From NCBI RefSeq assembly GCF_019856455.1, contig NZ_CP082205.1, positions 372,001-436,000 on the forward strand: a DNA stretch of 64,000 nt, written 5' to 3'. Under the pieces are notes generated by a model. That model did not search any database, was not told the DNA's origin, and saw only the letters and a list, made by a program, of their open reading frames with translations. Made by a program: the position numbers and the translations under genes. Positions within the stretch are counted from its first letter, which is position 1. Every line of letters starts with the position of its first letter. Below are positions 1 through 7,909 of the stretch, one piece after another. Origin of the DNA: Streptococcus suis (GTDB lineage: Bacteria; Bacillota; Bacilli; Lactobacillales; Streptococcaceae).

Positions 1-117
1 AGTTTCTAGGCTGTATTCAAATTTTTAGATACGATAATATATAAAATCGTATGAATTTTACAGTTCAGTGGACTGTAAGAGGTCTGAGCCTTGAAACTCA
101 AAGCAAAGAGGAAATAT

Positions 118-146
118 ACAGCCTCATTTTGCGGTCGGCTGTTTTC
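118..146 (+). terminator. Intrinsic terminator, first of two repeats
   Basis: ACAGCC (118-123) can pair with GGCTGT (137-142), followed by a T run. The 20-bp segment 131-150 recurs exactly at 266-285, so two related terminators follow each other. They probably end transcription from a gene left of the window. Confidence 0.5.
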
Positions 147-254
147 GTGTTTCGGTGTGCTTTGAAAGTAATATTCGTTCATCTTTTCACCTAAAGGTGT
201 CCCTATCGCTAAGTCGCAAGCGACAAAGAGCTAGGTATCATATAATCTCCAGAG

Positions 255-281
255 AACAGCTGACTGCGGTCGGCTGTTTTC
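255..281 (+). terminator. Intrinsic terminator before the mevalonate operon
   Basis: AACAGC-TGAC-tgcg-GTC-GGCTGTT forms a stem followed by TTTT. It ends about 25 bases before the -10 box of the mevalonate operon and would insulate the operon from upstream transcription. Confidence 0.6.
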
Positions 282-305
282 GTGTGTTCTATTCTTATGT
301 AAAAA

Positions 306-314
306 TGGTATAAT
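306..314 (+). promoter_or_regulatory. Extended -10 promoter of mevalonate operon
   Basis: TGGTATAAT is a perfect extended -10 (TATAAT at 309-314). The -35 region (around 286-291) is weak, as is common with extended -10 promoters. The mvaK1 start lies 26 bases downstream with AAGGAG at 329-334. Confidence 0.65.
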
Positions 315-340
315 GGTAGTGATTGTATAAGGAGAAAATT

Positions 341-1276
341 ATGTTGGTAGTAGGAAAAGCAAATGGAAAAATCATTTTGATGGGCGAGCATGCGGTTGTC
401 TATGGTCAGCCAGCAATTGCTATGCCTTTTTCTGCTGTGGAAATTACTGCTCAGGTGACTGCCCAAGGCCAGGCTCTCAGTGTAGCCTGTGATTTTTATG
501 AAGGGTTGGTTCACAAGATGCCAAAAATCTGGGAAAGCCTCAAACATGCCATTCGCTTTTCCCTCTACCGTATCGGTGCCCCGACTGATCCAGCTATTCA
601 TATCGAAATCAGCTCCACCATTCCTGCCGAGCGCGGCATGGGCTCCAGTGCTGCGGTGGCAGTTGCAGTAGCACGCGCCCTCTTTGCCTATTATGAAAAA
701 GAGCTGACCGACAGCGAACTCTGGGACATCGTCCAGTCTTCGGAAAAAATTGCTCACGGCAATCCATCAGGCATAGATGCGGCGACCACCAGTGGCAAGT
801 TTCCCGTCTTTTTTATCAAGCACCAGCCCATCGAACCTTTTGAGCTGAAACTCCATGCCCATTTGGTAGTGGCTGATACAGGCGTGACGGGAAACACCTT
901 AGAAGCCATTTCAGACGTGGCTGATTTGTTGGAGAAAAAGCCAGAGGCTATCAAGCTAGTAGAAGAACTGGGGAACTTGACCCGACAGGCCAAGGAAGAT
1001 TTAGCCACAGACCAGGCAGAGCTTCTAGGTAGCAGAATGAACCAAGCTCATGCCCTCCTGCAAAAATTAGGCGTGTCTGATTCCAGCCTAGATAAGCTAA
1101 TCAGCCTTGCTCAAGAAAATGGAGCCCTCGGAGCCAAATTAACCGGTGGCGGACGAGGCGGTTGCATGATTGCCCTGGCAAGAACAGGCCAAGATGCTCA
1201 AACTCTTGCCCAAGTTCTTGCCCAAGCAGGTGCCCGCCAAACCTGGATACAGTACTTAGGAGAAACCAATGACTAA
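341..1276 (+). CDS. mvaK1: Mevalonate kinase
   Basis: Phosphorylates mevalonate with ATP in the cytosol, the first kinase step from mevalonate to isopentenyl diphosphate. It is a GHMP kinase: the ATP-binding motif PAERGMGSSAAVAVA lies near residues 95-110 and the C-terminal TGGGRGGCMIAL loop near 270-281. The start was placed at the ATG at 341, 7 bases after AAGGAG, giving 311 aa; an in-frame TTG at 323 lies upstream of that ribosome site and is rejected. It is the first gene of an operon and overlaps mvaD by 8 bases. Length and motifs are normal for Gram-positive cocci. Confidence 0.95.
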   Translation: MLVVGKANGKIILMGEHAVVYGQPAIAMPFSAVEITAQVTAQGQALSVACDFYEGLVHKMPKIWESLKHAIRFSLYRIGAPTDPAIHIEISSTIPAERGMGSSAAVAVAVARALFAYYEKELTDSELWDIVQSSEKIAHGNPSGIDAATTSGKFPVFFIKHQPIEPFELKLHAHLVVADTGVTGNTLEAISDVADLLEKKPEAIKLVEELGNLTRQAKEDLATDQAELLGSRMNQAHALLQKLGVSDSSLDKLISLAQENGALGAKLTGGGRGGCMIALARTGQDAQTLAQVLAQAGARQTWIQYLGETND

Positions 1277-2294
1277 ACAAATAGGCATAGCCCGTGCCCA
1301 TACTAATATTGCCTTGATTAAATACTGGGGAAAACGCGATAAGGAATTATTCCTACCTATGAATTCCAGTTTATCCCTGACCCTTGACGCATTTTATACG
1401 GATACCAAGGTCGTTTTTGACCCAGAATTGACTGCCGATGAGTTCTATCTCAACGGAATGTTACAAAAAGAAAAAGAAATTTTAAAAATTTCTCGATTTT
1501 TGGATTTGTTTTGCGAATATATAGGTGAAAGGGCATTTGCCCGAGTGGAAAGTCTAAATTTTGTTCCGACTGCAGCTGGTTTGGCCAGCTCAGCATCAGC
1601 CTTCGCAGCACTTGCACTTGCAACCGCCACTGCCTTGGATTTAGATTTGTCACCAGCCACCCTATCAACCCTTGCTCGCAGGGGTTCTGGCTCTAGCACC
1701 CGCAGCCTATTCGGTGGATTTGTCGAGTGGGATATGGGAACGGGTTCGGAAGATTCTATGGCTCATCCCATTGCTGATGCCGATTGGGATATTGCCATGG
1801 TCGTCTTAGCCGTCAATACTGGACCGAAAAAGATTGCCAGTCGAGAGGGAATGGACCACACAGTTGCCACCTCCCCATTTTACACAGCCTGGGTAGAAAC
1901 CGCCAAACAAGACTTGGTGGACATCAAGGCAGCTATTGCTAACCGTGATTTTGAAAAACTTGGTCAAATCACAGAGCACAATGGCATGAAAATGCATGCA
2001 ACAACGCTTTCTGCCAATCCACCTTTTACATACTGGTCAGCTGATAGCCTAGTGGCCCAAGAGGCAGTCCGTCAGGTTCGTGAGGCAAGTGGCTTATCAG
2101 CCTACATGACCATGGATGCCGGACCGAATGTCAAGGTCCTCTGCCGAGCAAGTCAAATGGATGAGCTAGTAGCTGAATTGGCCAAAGTCTTCCCAAGAGA
2201 GAAAATCATCACCAGCAAGCCTGGTCCTGCAGCCTATGTCCTCGGTGAAGACGAGTGGCAGGCCTCACAAGCAACGTTTGAAAAGGGCTTGTAG
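1269..2294 (+). CDS. mvaD: Diphosphomevalonate decarboxylase
   Basis: Converts mevalonate 5-diphosphate to isopentenyl diphosphate with ATP, releasing phosphate and CO2. The N-terminal AHTNIALIKYWGKRD signature, the NSSLSLTL segment and the GLASSASAFAALALA ATP-binding loop are diagnostic of the family, and 341 aa is the usual length. The gene overlaps mvaK1 by 8 bases and ends one base before the mvaK2 ATG, so the three are translationally coupled. The order mvaK1-mvaD-mvaK2-fni is the standard streptococcal one. Confidence 0.96.
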   Translation: MTKQIGIARAHTNIALIKYWGKRDKELFLPMNSSLSLTLDAFYTDTKVVFDPELTADEFYLNGMLQKEKEILKISRFLDLFCEYIGERAFARVESLNFVPTAAGLASSASAFAALALATATALDLDLSPATLSTLARRGSGSSTRSLFGGFVEWDMGTGSEDSMAHPIADADWDIAMVVLAVNTGPKKIASREGMDHTVATSPFYTAWVETAKQDLVDIKAAIANRDFEKLGQITEHNGMKMHATTLSANPPFTYWSADSLVAQEAVRQVREASGLSAYMTMDAGPNVKVLCRASQMDELVAELAKVFPREKIITSKPGPAAYVLGEDEWQASQATFEKGL

Positions 2295-2295
2295 C

Positions 2296-3375
2296 ATGAA
2301 AGTACAAGTAAAGATACCTGGAAAACTCTTTCTAGCAGGGGAATACGCAGTCGTCGAGGCAGGCTATCCCGCAGTGATTGCGGCCCTTGACCAATACCTG
2401 ACTGTCACCATTGAAACAAGTGACCACGGCCTTCTTCACTCCAGCCAGCAAGCAGACCTCTATCTGACCTGGGAGCGTCAGGAAGGTATCGTTCATGTCC
2501 AAGGTGACCATCCTTATGCTCTGATTGAGACAGCCATGCAGGTTACAGAAGCCTATCTGACAGCCAAAGGTCAGTCCTGTCAAGCAACCTACAGCCTAGC
2601 GGTCCAATCTGACCTGGATGACCAGACTTCAGGTGCTAAGTACGGATTGGGGTCGTCAGGGGCAGTGACGGTTGCGACGGTCAAGGCCCTGCTGACCTAC
2701 TACGGTCACCGACCAGATGCCCTGCTGACCTACAAGCTGGCAGCCCTGGCCCAGACCAAGTTAGGTAGGACGGGTTCCTTCGGAGATTTGGCAGCTTCCA
2801 GTTTTGGTGGCTTGATCGCCTATCATTCCTTGGACCGTTCTTGGCTTTTAGGGAAAATGGCAGAGCTGTCCCTGCTTGAGCTGGTGGAAAGTGATTGGCA
2901 AGGTTTGTCCATCAGTCCGATCCAGCTACCTGAAGGCTTAGACCTCTTGGTTGGCTGGACAGGGTCGGCGGCTTCGACAGATCGATTGGTTTCCCAGATG
3001 GAAAGCCAAAAAAGTCAGGCAGAAAAAGAGCACATTCATAGCCAATTTTTAGCCGACTCTAAAACCTGTGTAGAGCAGTTGATAGTAGCTTGTCAGACAA
3101 ATGACTCAGCGTCAGCAAGACAGGCCATTACTCAGAACCGCAAGCTTTTACAAGACTTTGCGACTGGGATGGGCTTGGTGATTGAAACTCCTCAACTGAG
3201 TCAACTCTGTGAACTGGCTCGGACTTATGGGGCGGTGGCCAAATCGTCAGGAGCAGGTGGTGGTGACTGCGGCATTTGCTTGGTAGATAGTAAGGAACAA
3301 AAAGCAGCGATTGAGAAGGCTTGGCAACAAGCCGGCATTTTTCCACTCAAATTAAACATCGCAAGTAGAGAATAA
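2296..3375 (+). CDS. mvaK2: Phosphomevalonate kinase
   Basis: Phosphorylates 5-phosphomevalonate to the diphosphate used by MvaD. GHMP kinase features are visible: KIPGKLFLAGEYAVVE at the N-terminus, KYGLGSSGAVTVATVKAL in the middle and KSSGAGGGDCGICLV near the C-terminus. The start was placed at the ATG at 2296 directly after the mvaD stop, giving 359 aa. An in-frame ATG at 2236 would run deep into mvaD and has no ribosome site. It is followed by fni after 9 bases. Confidence 0.95.
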   Translation: MKVQVKIPGKLFLAGEYAVVEAGYPAVIAALDQYLTVTIETSDHGLLHSSQQADLYLTWERQEGIVHVQGDHPYALIETAMQVTEAYLTAKGQSCQATYSLAVQSDLDDQTSGAKYGLGSSGAVTVATVKALLTYYGHRPDALLTYKLAALAQTKLGRTGSFGDLAASSFGGLIAYHSLDRSWLLGKMAELSLLELVESDWQGLSISPIQLPEGLDLLVGWTGSAASTDRLVSQMESQKSQAEKEHIHSQFLADSKTCVEQLIVACQTNDSASARQAITQNRKLLQDFATGMGLVIETPQLSQLCELARTYGAVAKSSGAGGGDCGICLVDSKEQKAAIEKAWQQAGIFPLKLNIASRE

Positions 3376-3384
3376 GGAGAAACT

Positions 3385-4476
3385 ATGTTTTATTTAGGAG
3401 CATTTGGTTTAGACCGTAAGGATCAACATGTTGGCTTGGCCAATCAGCAGTATAGTGCCATGCCGGCCAAGGATTTTACAGAAACTTTGTTTGTTCACCA
3501 TTCCTTGCCTCAGACCAAGGTGGATGAGGTGGATATTTCGACCAGTGTAGCTGGTTTGGACTTTGACTTTCCTTTCTTTATCAACGCTATGACTGGCGGG
3601 AGCAAGAAGACGAGAGAAATCAATCGTCTCTTGGGGATTATGGGGCATTTTGGTAAGATTGCCTTGGCCTCAGGGTCTGTTAGTGCAGCTATCAAGGAAC
3701 CGTCTGTTGCGGAAACCTTCTCAGTTATGCGTAGGGAAAATCCTAATGGCATTATCTTTGCCAATCTAGGTGCTCATCATGGTGTTGAAAATGCCAAGCG
3801 AGCGGTGGATTTATTGGAAGCCAATGCTATTCAAATCCATGTCAATGCACCGCAGGAGATTGTTATGCCTGAGGGGGATCGTGATTTCACCATGTGGTTG
3901 AAAAACATTGAAACTTTAGTGCGTGAGATGGAAGTACCTGTCATTGTCAAAGAGGTTGGTTTCGGTATGAGTCGTGAAACAGTTGCCCGACTGGCTTCTG
4001 TCGGTGTAAAAACTATCGATGTTTCTGGTACAGGTGGAACAGATTTCGCTAAGATTGAAAATGCCCGCCGAACCTTCAATGCTTATGCCTATTTAGAAGG
4101 TTGGGGTCAATCAACAGTGACCTCCTTGGTAGAGGCTATGACTGTTTCTGAGGATATCCGTCCAAGTCTCATCGCTTCTGGTGGTATTAAAACACCGCTC
4201 GATATTGTCAAGTCACTAGCCCTAGGTGCAGACTTTGTTGGTATGTCTAATTATTTCCTTCAATATGTAAAGGATGGTAAGGGGTATCGTTTTGATGAGG
4301 GGCTTCAGGCTATTAAGACCATTCAATGGCAAATGGCAGAAATCATGACCATGTTGGGGGCAAAGAATATTGCTGACCTTCGCAAGAAAGATTTGGTTTT
4401 GGCACCGAATGTACAGAACTGGTGTGAGGCACGAAATATTGATTGGAAAGCCTATGCCCGTCGGTCAGTGAGATAA
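3385..4476 (+). CDS. fni: Type 2 isopentenyl-diphosphate isomerase
   Basis: FMN- and NADPH-dependent enzyme interconverting isopentenyl and dimethylallyl diphosphate, completing supply of isoprenoid precursors for undecaprenyl lipids. The TIM-barrel motifs FFINAMTGGS, VKEVGFGMS, DVSGTGGTDFAKIENARR and SGGIKTPLDIVKSLALGAD match the type 2 (Fni/IDI2) family. It has 363 aa, slightly longer than many homologues, and an AAGGAG ribosome site in front of the ATG. It is the last gene of the mevalonate operon and is followed by a terminator. Confidence 0.95.
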   Translation: MFYLGAFGLDRKDQHVGLANQQYSAMPAKDFTETLFVHHSLPQTKVDEVDISTSVAGLDFDFPFFINAMTGGSKKTREINRLLGIMGHFGKIALASGSVSAAIKEPSVAETFSVMRRENPNGIIFANLGAHHGVENAKRAVDLLEANAIQIHVNAPQEIVMPEGDRDFTMWLKNIETLVREMEVPVIVKEVGFGMSRETVARLASVGVKTIDVSGTGGTDFAKIENARRTFNAYAYLEGWGQSTVTSLVEAMTVSEDIRPSLIASGGIKTPLDIVKSLALGADFVGMSNYFLQYVKDGKGYRFDEGLQAIKTIQWQMAEIMTMLGAKNIADLRKKDLVLAPNVQNWCEARNIDWKAYARRSVR

Positions 4477-4484
4477 GAATACAC

Positions 4485-4513
4485 AAAAAAGGTGGTCGAG
4501 AGACCACTTTTAA
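4485..4513 (+). terminator. Terminator of mevalonate operon
   Basis: AAAGGTGGTC-gaga-GACCACTTTT is a perfect stem with a 4-base loop, followed by T residues, 10 bases after the fni stop. The following stretch to 4764 holds no gene I recognise. Confidence 0.8.
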
Positions 4514-4764
4514 TGTTCAATGTGTTAAGAAAATGTGTGCAACTAAGATTGTAAGCTTTTTCTTTACAGATATAATAAAATGAATCAGAAACAGTACACG
4601 TCAAAGTTTATCAATTTGAGAACTCTAAAACTATTTTGGGAGTGGACTACTAACACTCTAACCAAAAGTTGTCCTTATTCTAATTCAAGCCACTATACTA
4701 TACAAACTAGCTATCAATATCTCTTGAAAAAATCGTATTTTCATGCAATAATATAGTTAGATAG

Positions 4765-5775
4765 GTGCTGAATTCGCCTAATAAAAAGAATGCTCCAGAC
4801 CTAATTGAAGACTGTCTACTAAACTTTCGTCTCATTAGGATTGACAAGAGTAGTGAGAAAAGAAGTGGTATTTTGAGACACACTCGCTTAAAACCAACCC
4901 AAGATACAGTTGCCAAGAAGATTTTCCAGAACAAGGAAGTGACCAAGGCTTTTGTTTCTGATATTTTAAACTTGACCGTTACCGAAGTGGAGTTACTTGA
5001 TGGCTATCAAATCCGCCTCCCCAATGACCATCTCCCTAGGGGTTTTTACACGGTAACAGACATTTTAGTCAAGCTTGATGACGGGACCTAGGTTGTTATT
5101 GAAATCCAGATTGTCAGGCAGAAATTTTTTATCAATCGTTTGTGGACCTACATCTGTACCCAGGTACATGATAATTTAGAAAAAGCTCGTCAGGAACATG
5201 GCAACACCCACACCAGCCATGAGTAGCTTTATCCTGTTTACGGTATTGCACTGGTTGAAAAAAATTACTTTGACGATGACCGCCCTTTCCACATCTTTTC
5301 TTTAAAAGAAGAAGAGACGAATGAGGAACTGTTTATCCAACCAAAGGACAGTATCAAACAGCACAGCCTGGTCAAATTAGCCTTTCTTGAATTGGATAAA
5401 TACCAACCAGAGACGGTTCCAGACTATGACTTGAAAAAATGGTTTGAATTTTTCGGAAATTGCAGCTTCAGCATACAACCAGACCGGATCATTTCAGAGG
5501 CAGAACATGCCCTAGACTTTACAACATGGACCAAGGAGGAATAAGATATGTGGAATAAAGAGTTGGATCGAGAGGAACTATATTATTCTTCCCTACGATA
5601 TGCCAGAGAAGAGGGGATAGAAAAAGGTATCGAAAAAGGTATCGAACAAAATAAGATTGTTTCTGCTTGTAATTTCTTGAGGTCAGGTTTTTCTGTTGAT
5701 GTTATCGCACAGAATTTGGAGCTTCCATTGGAACAGGTTATCCAGCTTCAGCGTGATATGCTTGCGAATCCCTAA
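4765..5775 (+). pseudogene. Rpn-family nuclease, broken by three stops
   Basis: One continuous reading frame resembles the Rpn recombination-promoting nuclease/putative transposase family (PD-(D/E)XK type). Its TVTDILVKLDDGT segment leads into VVIEIQI, the nuclease core strand, then a helical part and a C-terminal EGIEKGIEKGIEQNKI repeat typical of the family. The frame is interrupted by TAG at 5089, TAG at 5224 and TAA at 5542, with no frameshift. The first stop sits right before the catalytic strand. The putative start is a GTG at 4765. Probably inactive; the tail from 5548 could be translated separately but lacks the nuclease core. Confidence 0.75.
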
Positions 5776-5844
5776 TTAGTCAGGTTTCTATGCATATTTC
5801 ACCCCTGGTGCTAGTTCATTTCAAAATACAATAAAAAGCCCAAA

Positions 5845-5907
5845 TGGACTATACTGTAAGTGACGAAACATACAGGAGGTTAGTCCAAATGAGCCACTTA
5901 CAGTATA
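5845..5907 (+). promoter_or_regulatory. Hairpin enclosing the IS transposase start
   Basis: TATACTGTAAGTG (5850-5862) is a perfect inverted repeat of 5895-5907; the loop holds AGGAGGT (5874-5880) and the ATG (5889). A second, mutually exclusive pairing joins TGGACTA (5845-5851) to TAGTCCA (5881-5887). Such structures could limit translation from read-through transcripts; the effect is inferred. Confidence 0.5.
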
Positions 5908-6752
5908 CTGCTAAATCTCATCATTTGCAATGGAATGTACGCCAATTATCACAAATTTGTCATCACTTCTACCAAAACTATTGCCCAGATTCCTTTAAAC
6001 ATCGGCGAAATGTTGGCTTAGTCAAAGTTTCAGATGAATCAATCCTTGTCTTGCTCTTGTTACAAGCTGAACTAGGTATAACATCGCAGCGCCATTTCTA
6101 CAGTATCTGCCACCTCTTTCCTTTTGGTCAGTTACTAGAAAGAAGTCGTTTCAATCGTCGGTCAAAACAATTGATTTGGCTAGTCCAATTAATCCGAAAA
6201 GCTATGAGTGATATGCTTCCATCTGATAGAGTCGCCATTATAGATAGTTTTCCTTTGCCACTTTGCCAACCCGTTCGCAATCACAGAGTTACCATTTTTA
6301 AAGGATTAGCCGATATTGGCTACAACGCCTCTAAACATCTTTGGTTCTACGGCTTCAAGGTTCATATGCTGGTGACCTTATCTGGTTATATTTTGAACTA
6401 TGTTGTCACGCCAGCCTCTGTTCATGATATCAAGGTGGTTTATGAATTATTAGAAGGGTGTAAGCAATCGGTTATCCTAGGTGATTTAGGCTACCTGAGC
6501 AGTGAACTCAAGAAGGACTTAGAGCAACAAGGATACCATCTATGGACACCATTTCGTAAAAACATGACAGGGGCTGAAGAGCATAACAATTGGAAAGTAA
6601 TGGCCTTGAGACGAACTATTGAAACACGTTTTTCTGAACTGTGTCGTCTCTTTGACATCGAACATACATTGGCTAGAGGGCTAGCCGGACTACAGTTACG
6701 AATGGAACAAATTATTCTAGCTCATAACTTACACTATTTTGAAATGAACTAG
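5889..6752 (+). CDS. IS982-family transposase
   Basis: DDE-type transposase that moves the surrounding element. The catalytic acidic residues fit IIDSFPLPLC (first D), VILGDLGYLSSE (second D) and RRTIETRFSEL (E). The start was set at the ATG at 5889, 8 bases after AGGAGGT, giving 287 aa; an upstream in-frame ATG at 5844 lacks a ribosome site and lies in the hairpin arm. The frame is intact and both element ends are present. Confidence 0.88.
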   Translation: MSHLQYTAKSHHLQWNVRQLSQICHHFYQNYCPDSFKHRRNVGLVKVSDESILVLLLLQAELGITSQRHFYSICHLFPFGQLLERSRFNRRSKQLIWLVQLIRKAMSDMLPSDRVAIIDSFPLPLCQPVRNHRVTIFKGLADIGYNASKHLWFYGFKVHMLVTLSGYILNYVVTPASVHDIKVVYELLEGCKQSVILGDLGYLSSELKKDLEQQGYHLWTPFRKNMTGAEEHNNWKVMALRRTIETRFSELCRLFDIEHTLARGLAGLQLRMEQIILAHNLHYFEMN

Positions 6753-6856
6753 CACCACGGGTATATTTCGTAAAAATATAAAAAGGATGCATGTAGCTTG
6801 AAAATGTTTACATGCATTTTCTTTGTGTCTACGACCTGCGAACGTTTACAAAACAC

Positions 6857-6885
6857 TTGAAATAAAACAGGATATATGGTAAAAT
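6857..6885 (+). promoter_or_regulatory. Strong promoter for a repeat-containing mini-transcript
   Basis: TTGAAA (6857-6862), a 17-base spacer and TGGTAAAAT (TAAAAT at 6880-6885, extended -10). It points to the CAGA repeat tract and the terminator at 6997-7026, predicting a transcript of about 130 nt. Confidence 0.6.
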
Positions 6886-6921
6886 TCATGTATTCATTGA
6901 TATAAGGAGTTGACGGTTCTC

Positions 6922-6990
6922 ATGACTTGTCTTACAATCAGACAGACAGACAGACAGACAGGTGTAGACTGTCTTTTTGAGCTAATATAA
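6922..6990 (+). CDS. Mini-ORF carrying a tetranucleotide repeat
   Basis: A 22-codon frame starting at ATG 6922, or 26 codons from TTG 6910 which is better placed behind TAAGGAG (6902-6908). The CAGA tract is translated as alternating RQTD residues. It lies between a strong promoter and a terminator. I do not recognise the peptide; it may be a leader or only a by-product of a small RNA. Confidence 0.3.
   Translation: MTCLTIRQTDRQTGVDCLFELI
6939..6961 (+). repeat. CAGA tetranucleotide repeat, about 5.75 units
   Basis: Five CAGA units plus CAG. Tetranucleotide tracts gain and lose units by slippage and change frame by one or two bases. Any AGACAG in the tract can pair with CTGTCT at 6969-6974, which is followed by a T run, so unit number would also alter a possible hairpin. 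Confidence 0.85.
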
Positions 6991-6996
6991 ATTGGT

Positions 6997-7026
6997 GGCG
7001 GACTTCGTGTAGAAGCTCCGCCTTTT
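6997..7026 (+). terminator. Terminator of the mini-transcript
   Basis: GGCGGACTTC-gtgta-GAAG-C-TCCGCC forms a 10-bp stem with a single bulged C, followed by TTTT. Confidence 0.75.
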
Positions 7027-7210
7027 GCAGTTTCTGTATTTCTGGCTAGCCTGACAGCTTGTTTGTATCGTCATTTAGTTTGTCTTTTATAGAGCGATGA
7101 AGAATTCCTATTTCTATCCAAACTCACTGGGTGATTTGGACAGAAATAAGGATTGAAATCATGTTTGAATGGAGAGTATCTTGAAGGAGTCTAGGACTTC
7201 AAGGTTTGAG

Positions 7211-7380
7211 TCATCTACGAAATGACTAAGTGGCACAATTGTGATCCACGCTTATAGAGAGTAGGACTCGCGGCAGAACCATTGACCTGTAGGTAACCAA
7301 TCCACGAATATCAGAGTGGCCAATGCCCGAAGCTAAGAACTAGGCTCTTTCTAGATACTTTTCATTTTTTAATCAGTTCG
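7211..7380 (+). ncRNA. Candidate orphan bridge/seek RNA, copy 1
   Basis: Predicted only from homology to the tail of the IS110-like element and visible stems: GTGG...CCAC around 7229-7249, ATTG-ACCT-gt-AGGT...CAAT, and CCAC-GAATATCAGA-GTGG (7302-7319). The last loop shows ATATCAG, the right terminus of the element; CTTATAGA (7251-7258) equals the 8 bases abutting the left end of the intact element at 32372-32379. No promoter is assigned. Confidence 0.4.
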
Positions 7381-7415
7381 ATTGTTTTTACTTGACAAAG
7401 GGCTTTACATATCAG

Positions 7416-7585
7416 TCATCTACGAAATGACTAAGTGGCACAATTGTGATCCACGCTTATAGAGAGTAGGACTCGCGGCAGAACCATTGACCTGTAGGTA
7501 ACCAATCCACGAATATCAGAGTGGCCAATGCCCGAAGCTAAGAACTAGGCTCTTTCTAGATACTTTTCATTTTTTAATCAGTTCG
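7416..7585 (+). ncRNA. Candidate orphan bridge/seek RNA, copy 2
   Basis: Exact duplicate of copy 1, shifted by 205 bases, with the same hairpins and the same two candidate guide segments (7456-7463 and 7513-7519). Confidence 0.4.
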
Positions 7586-7801
7586 ATTGTTTTTACTTGA
7601 CAAAGGGCTTTACATATCAGTTGTTTGGTTTTTATTTAGGGGCCAATGAAGCAAACCTAGGATTTAGGGAAGTGATTTTCATAAATCCGTTAGTTACTTT
7701 GCAACGTTAGGGGCATCAAATCGGACTACTGTTTTAAAACTAAGCAACTATATTACCGCAAGGAGTGGAAAAATTAAGTGACCATAAAAGAGAGGAGTTA
7801 G

Positions 7802-7909
7802 ATGAAAATAGAAACTTGTTTGCTTGGTCTAGTCACGCTTTGTCTGTCATGGGGAAGGTCAGCTTATCATCAATGTGGAAAAATTCAAGGAGGAAACGAA
7901 TTTGCATAA
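7802..7909 (+). CDS. 35-aa leader ORF overlapping the giant gene
   Basis: A 35-codon frame begins at ATG 7802, six bases after a good AGAGGAG ribosome site, and stops at TAA 7907-7909, overlapping the TTG start of the giant surface-protein gene (7902) by 8 bases. The product starts MKIETCLLGLVTLCLSWGRS: a short basic start and a hydrophobic stretch, signal-like but very short. The arrangement suggests translational coupling, where ribosomes finishing the leader reach the downstream SD (7887-7893). No homologue is recognised. Confidence 0.5.
   Translation: MKIETCLLGLVTLCLSWGRSAYHQCGKIQGGNEFA

Larger units (their letters stand above)
5801..6762 (+). mobile_element. Complete IS982-family insertion sequence
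   Basis: A 962-bp element bounded by 28-bp inverted repeats (5801-5828 and 6735-6762) that differ at one position and begin with ACCC, as in IS982. It is flanked by a perfect 7-bp direct repeat ATATTTC (5794-5800 and 6763-6769), read as the target-site duplication. With an intact transposase gene it looks recent and potentially active. Confidence 0.9.
7091..7620 (+). mobile_element. Orphan non-coding right end of an IS110-like element
   Basis: This stretch is nearly identical, in reverse orientation, to the non-coding tail downstream of the IS110-family transposase at 30727-31095, but no transposase is present. It begins with a long hairpin (about 7105-7152) and ends at the element terminus TTTACATATCAG, which occurs twice (ending at 7415 and 7620) because the last 205 bp are duplicated. 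It occupies most of the gap in front of the giant surface-protein gene. Confidence 0.75.
7211..7620 (+). repeat. Tandem 205-bp direct repeat, two copies
   Basis: Copy 1 is 7211-7415 and copy 2 is 7416-7620; the two read as identical. Each ends exactly at the IS terminus TTTACATATCAG. A second-round recombination at the element end or replication slippage could have produced them. Confidence 0.9.

Noticed and set aside
209..757. 182-aa antisense ORF across mvaK1
   Set aside because: It is opposite a strongly conserved kinase gene, has no ribosome site and no recognisable domain.
4580..4753. 57-codon ORF between the fni terminator and the rpn remnant
   Set aside because: No ribosome site, no signal peptide or domain, and low-complexity composition.
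7211..7620. CRISPR-like array
   Set aside because: Only two contiguous 205-bp units without spacers; explained as a tandem duplication of an IS end.
7875..7901. GTG start 9 codons upstream for the giant protein
   Set aside because: No ribosome site; TTG 7902 has a perfect AAGGAGG at the right distance and starts the typical YSIRK-protein N-terminus.
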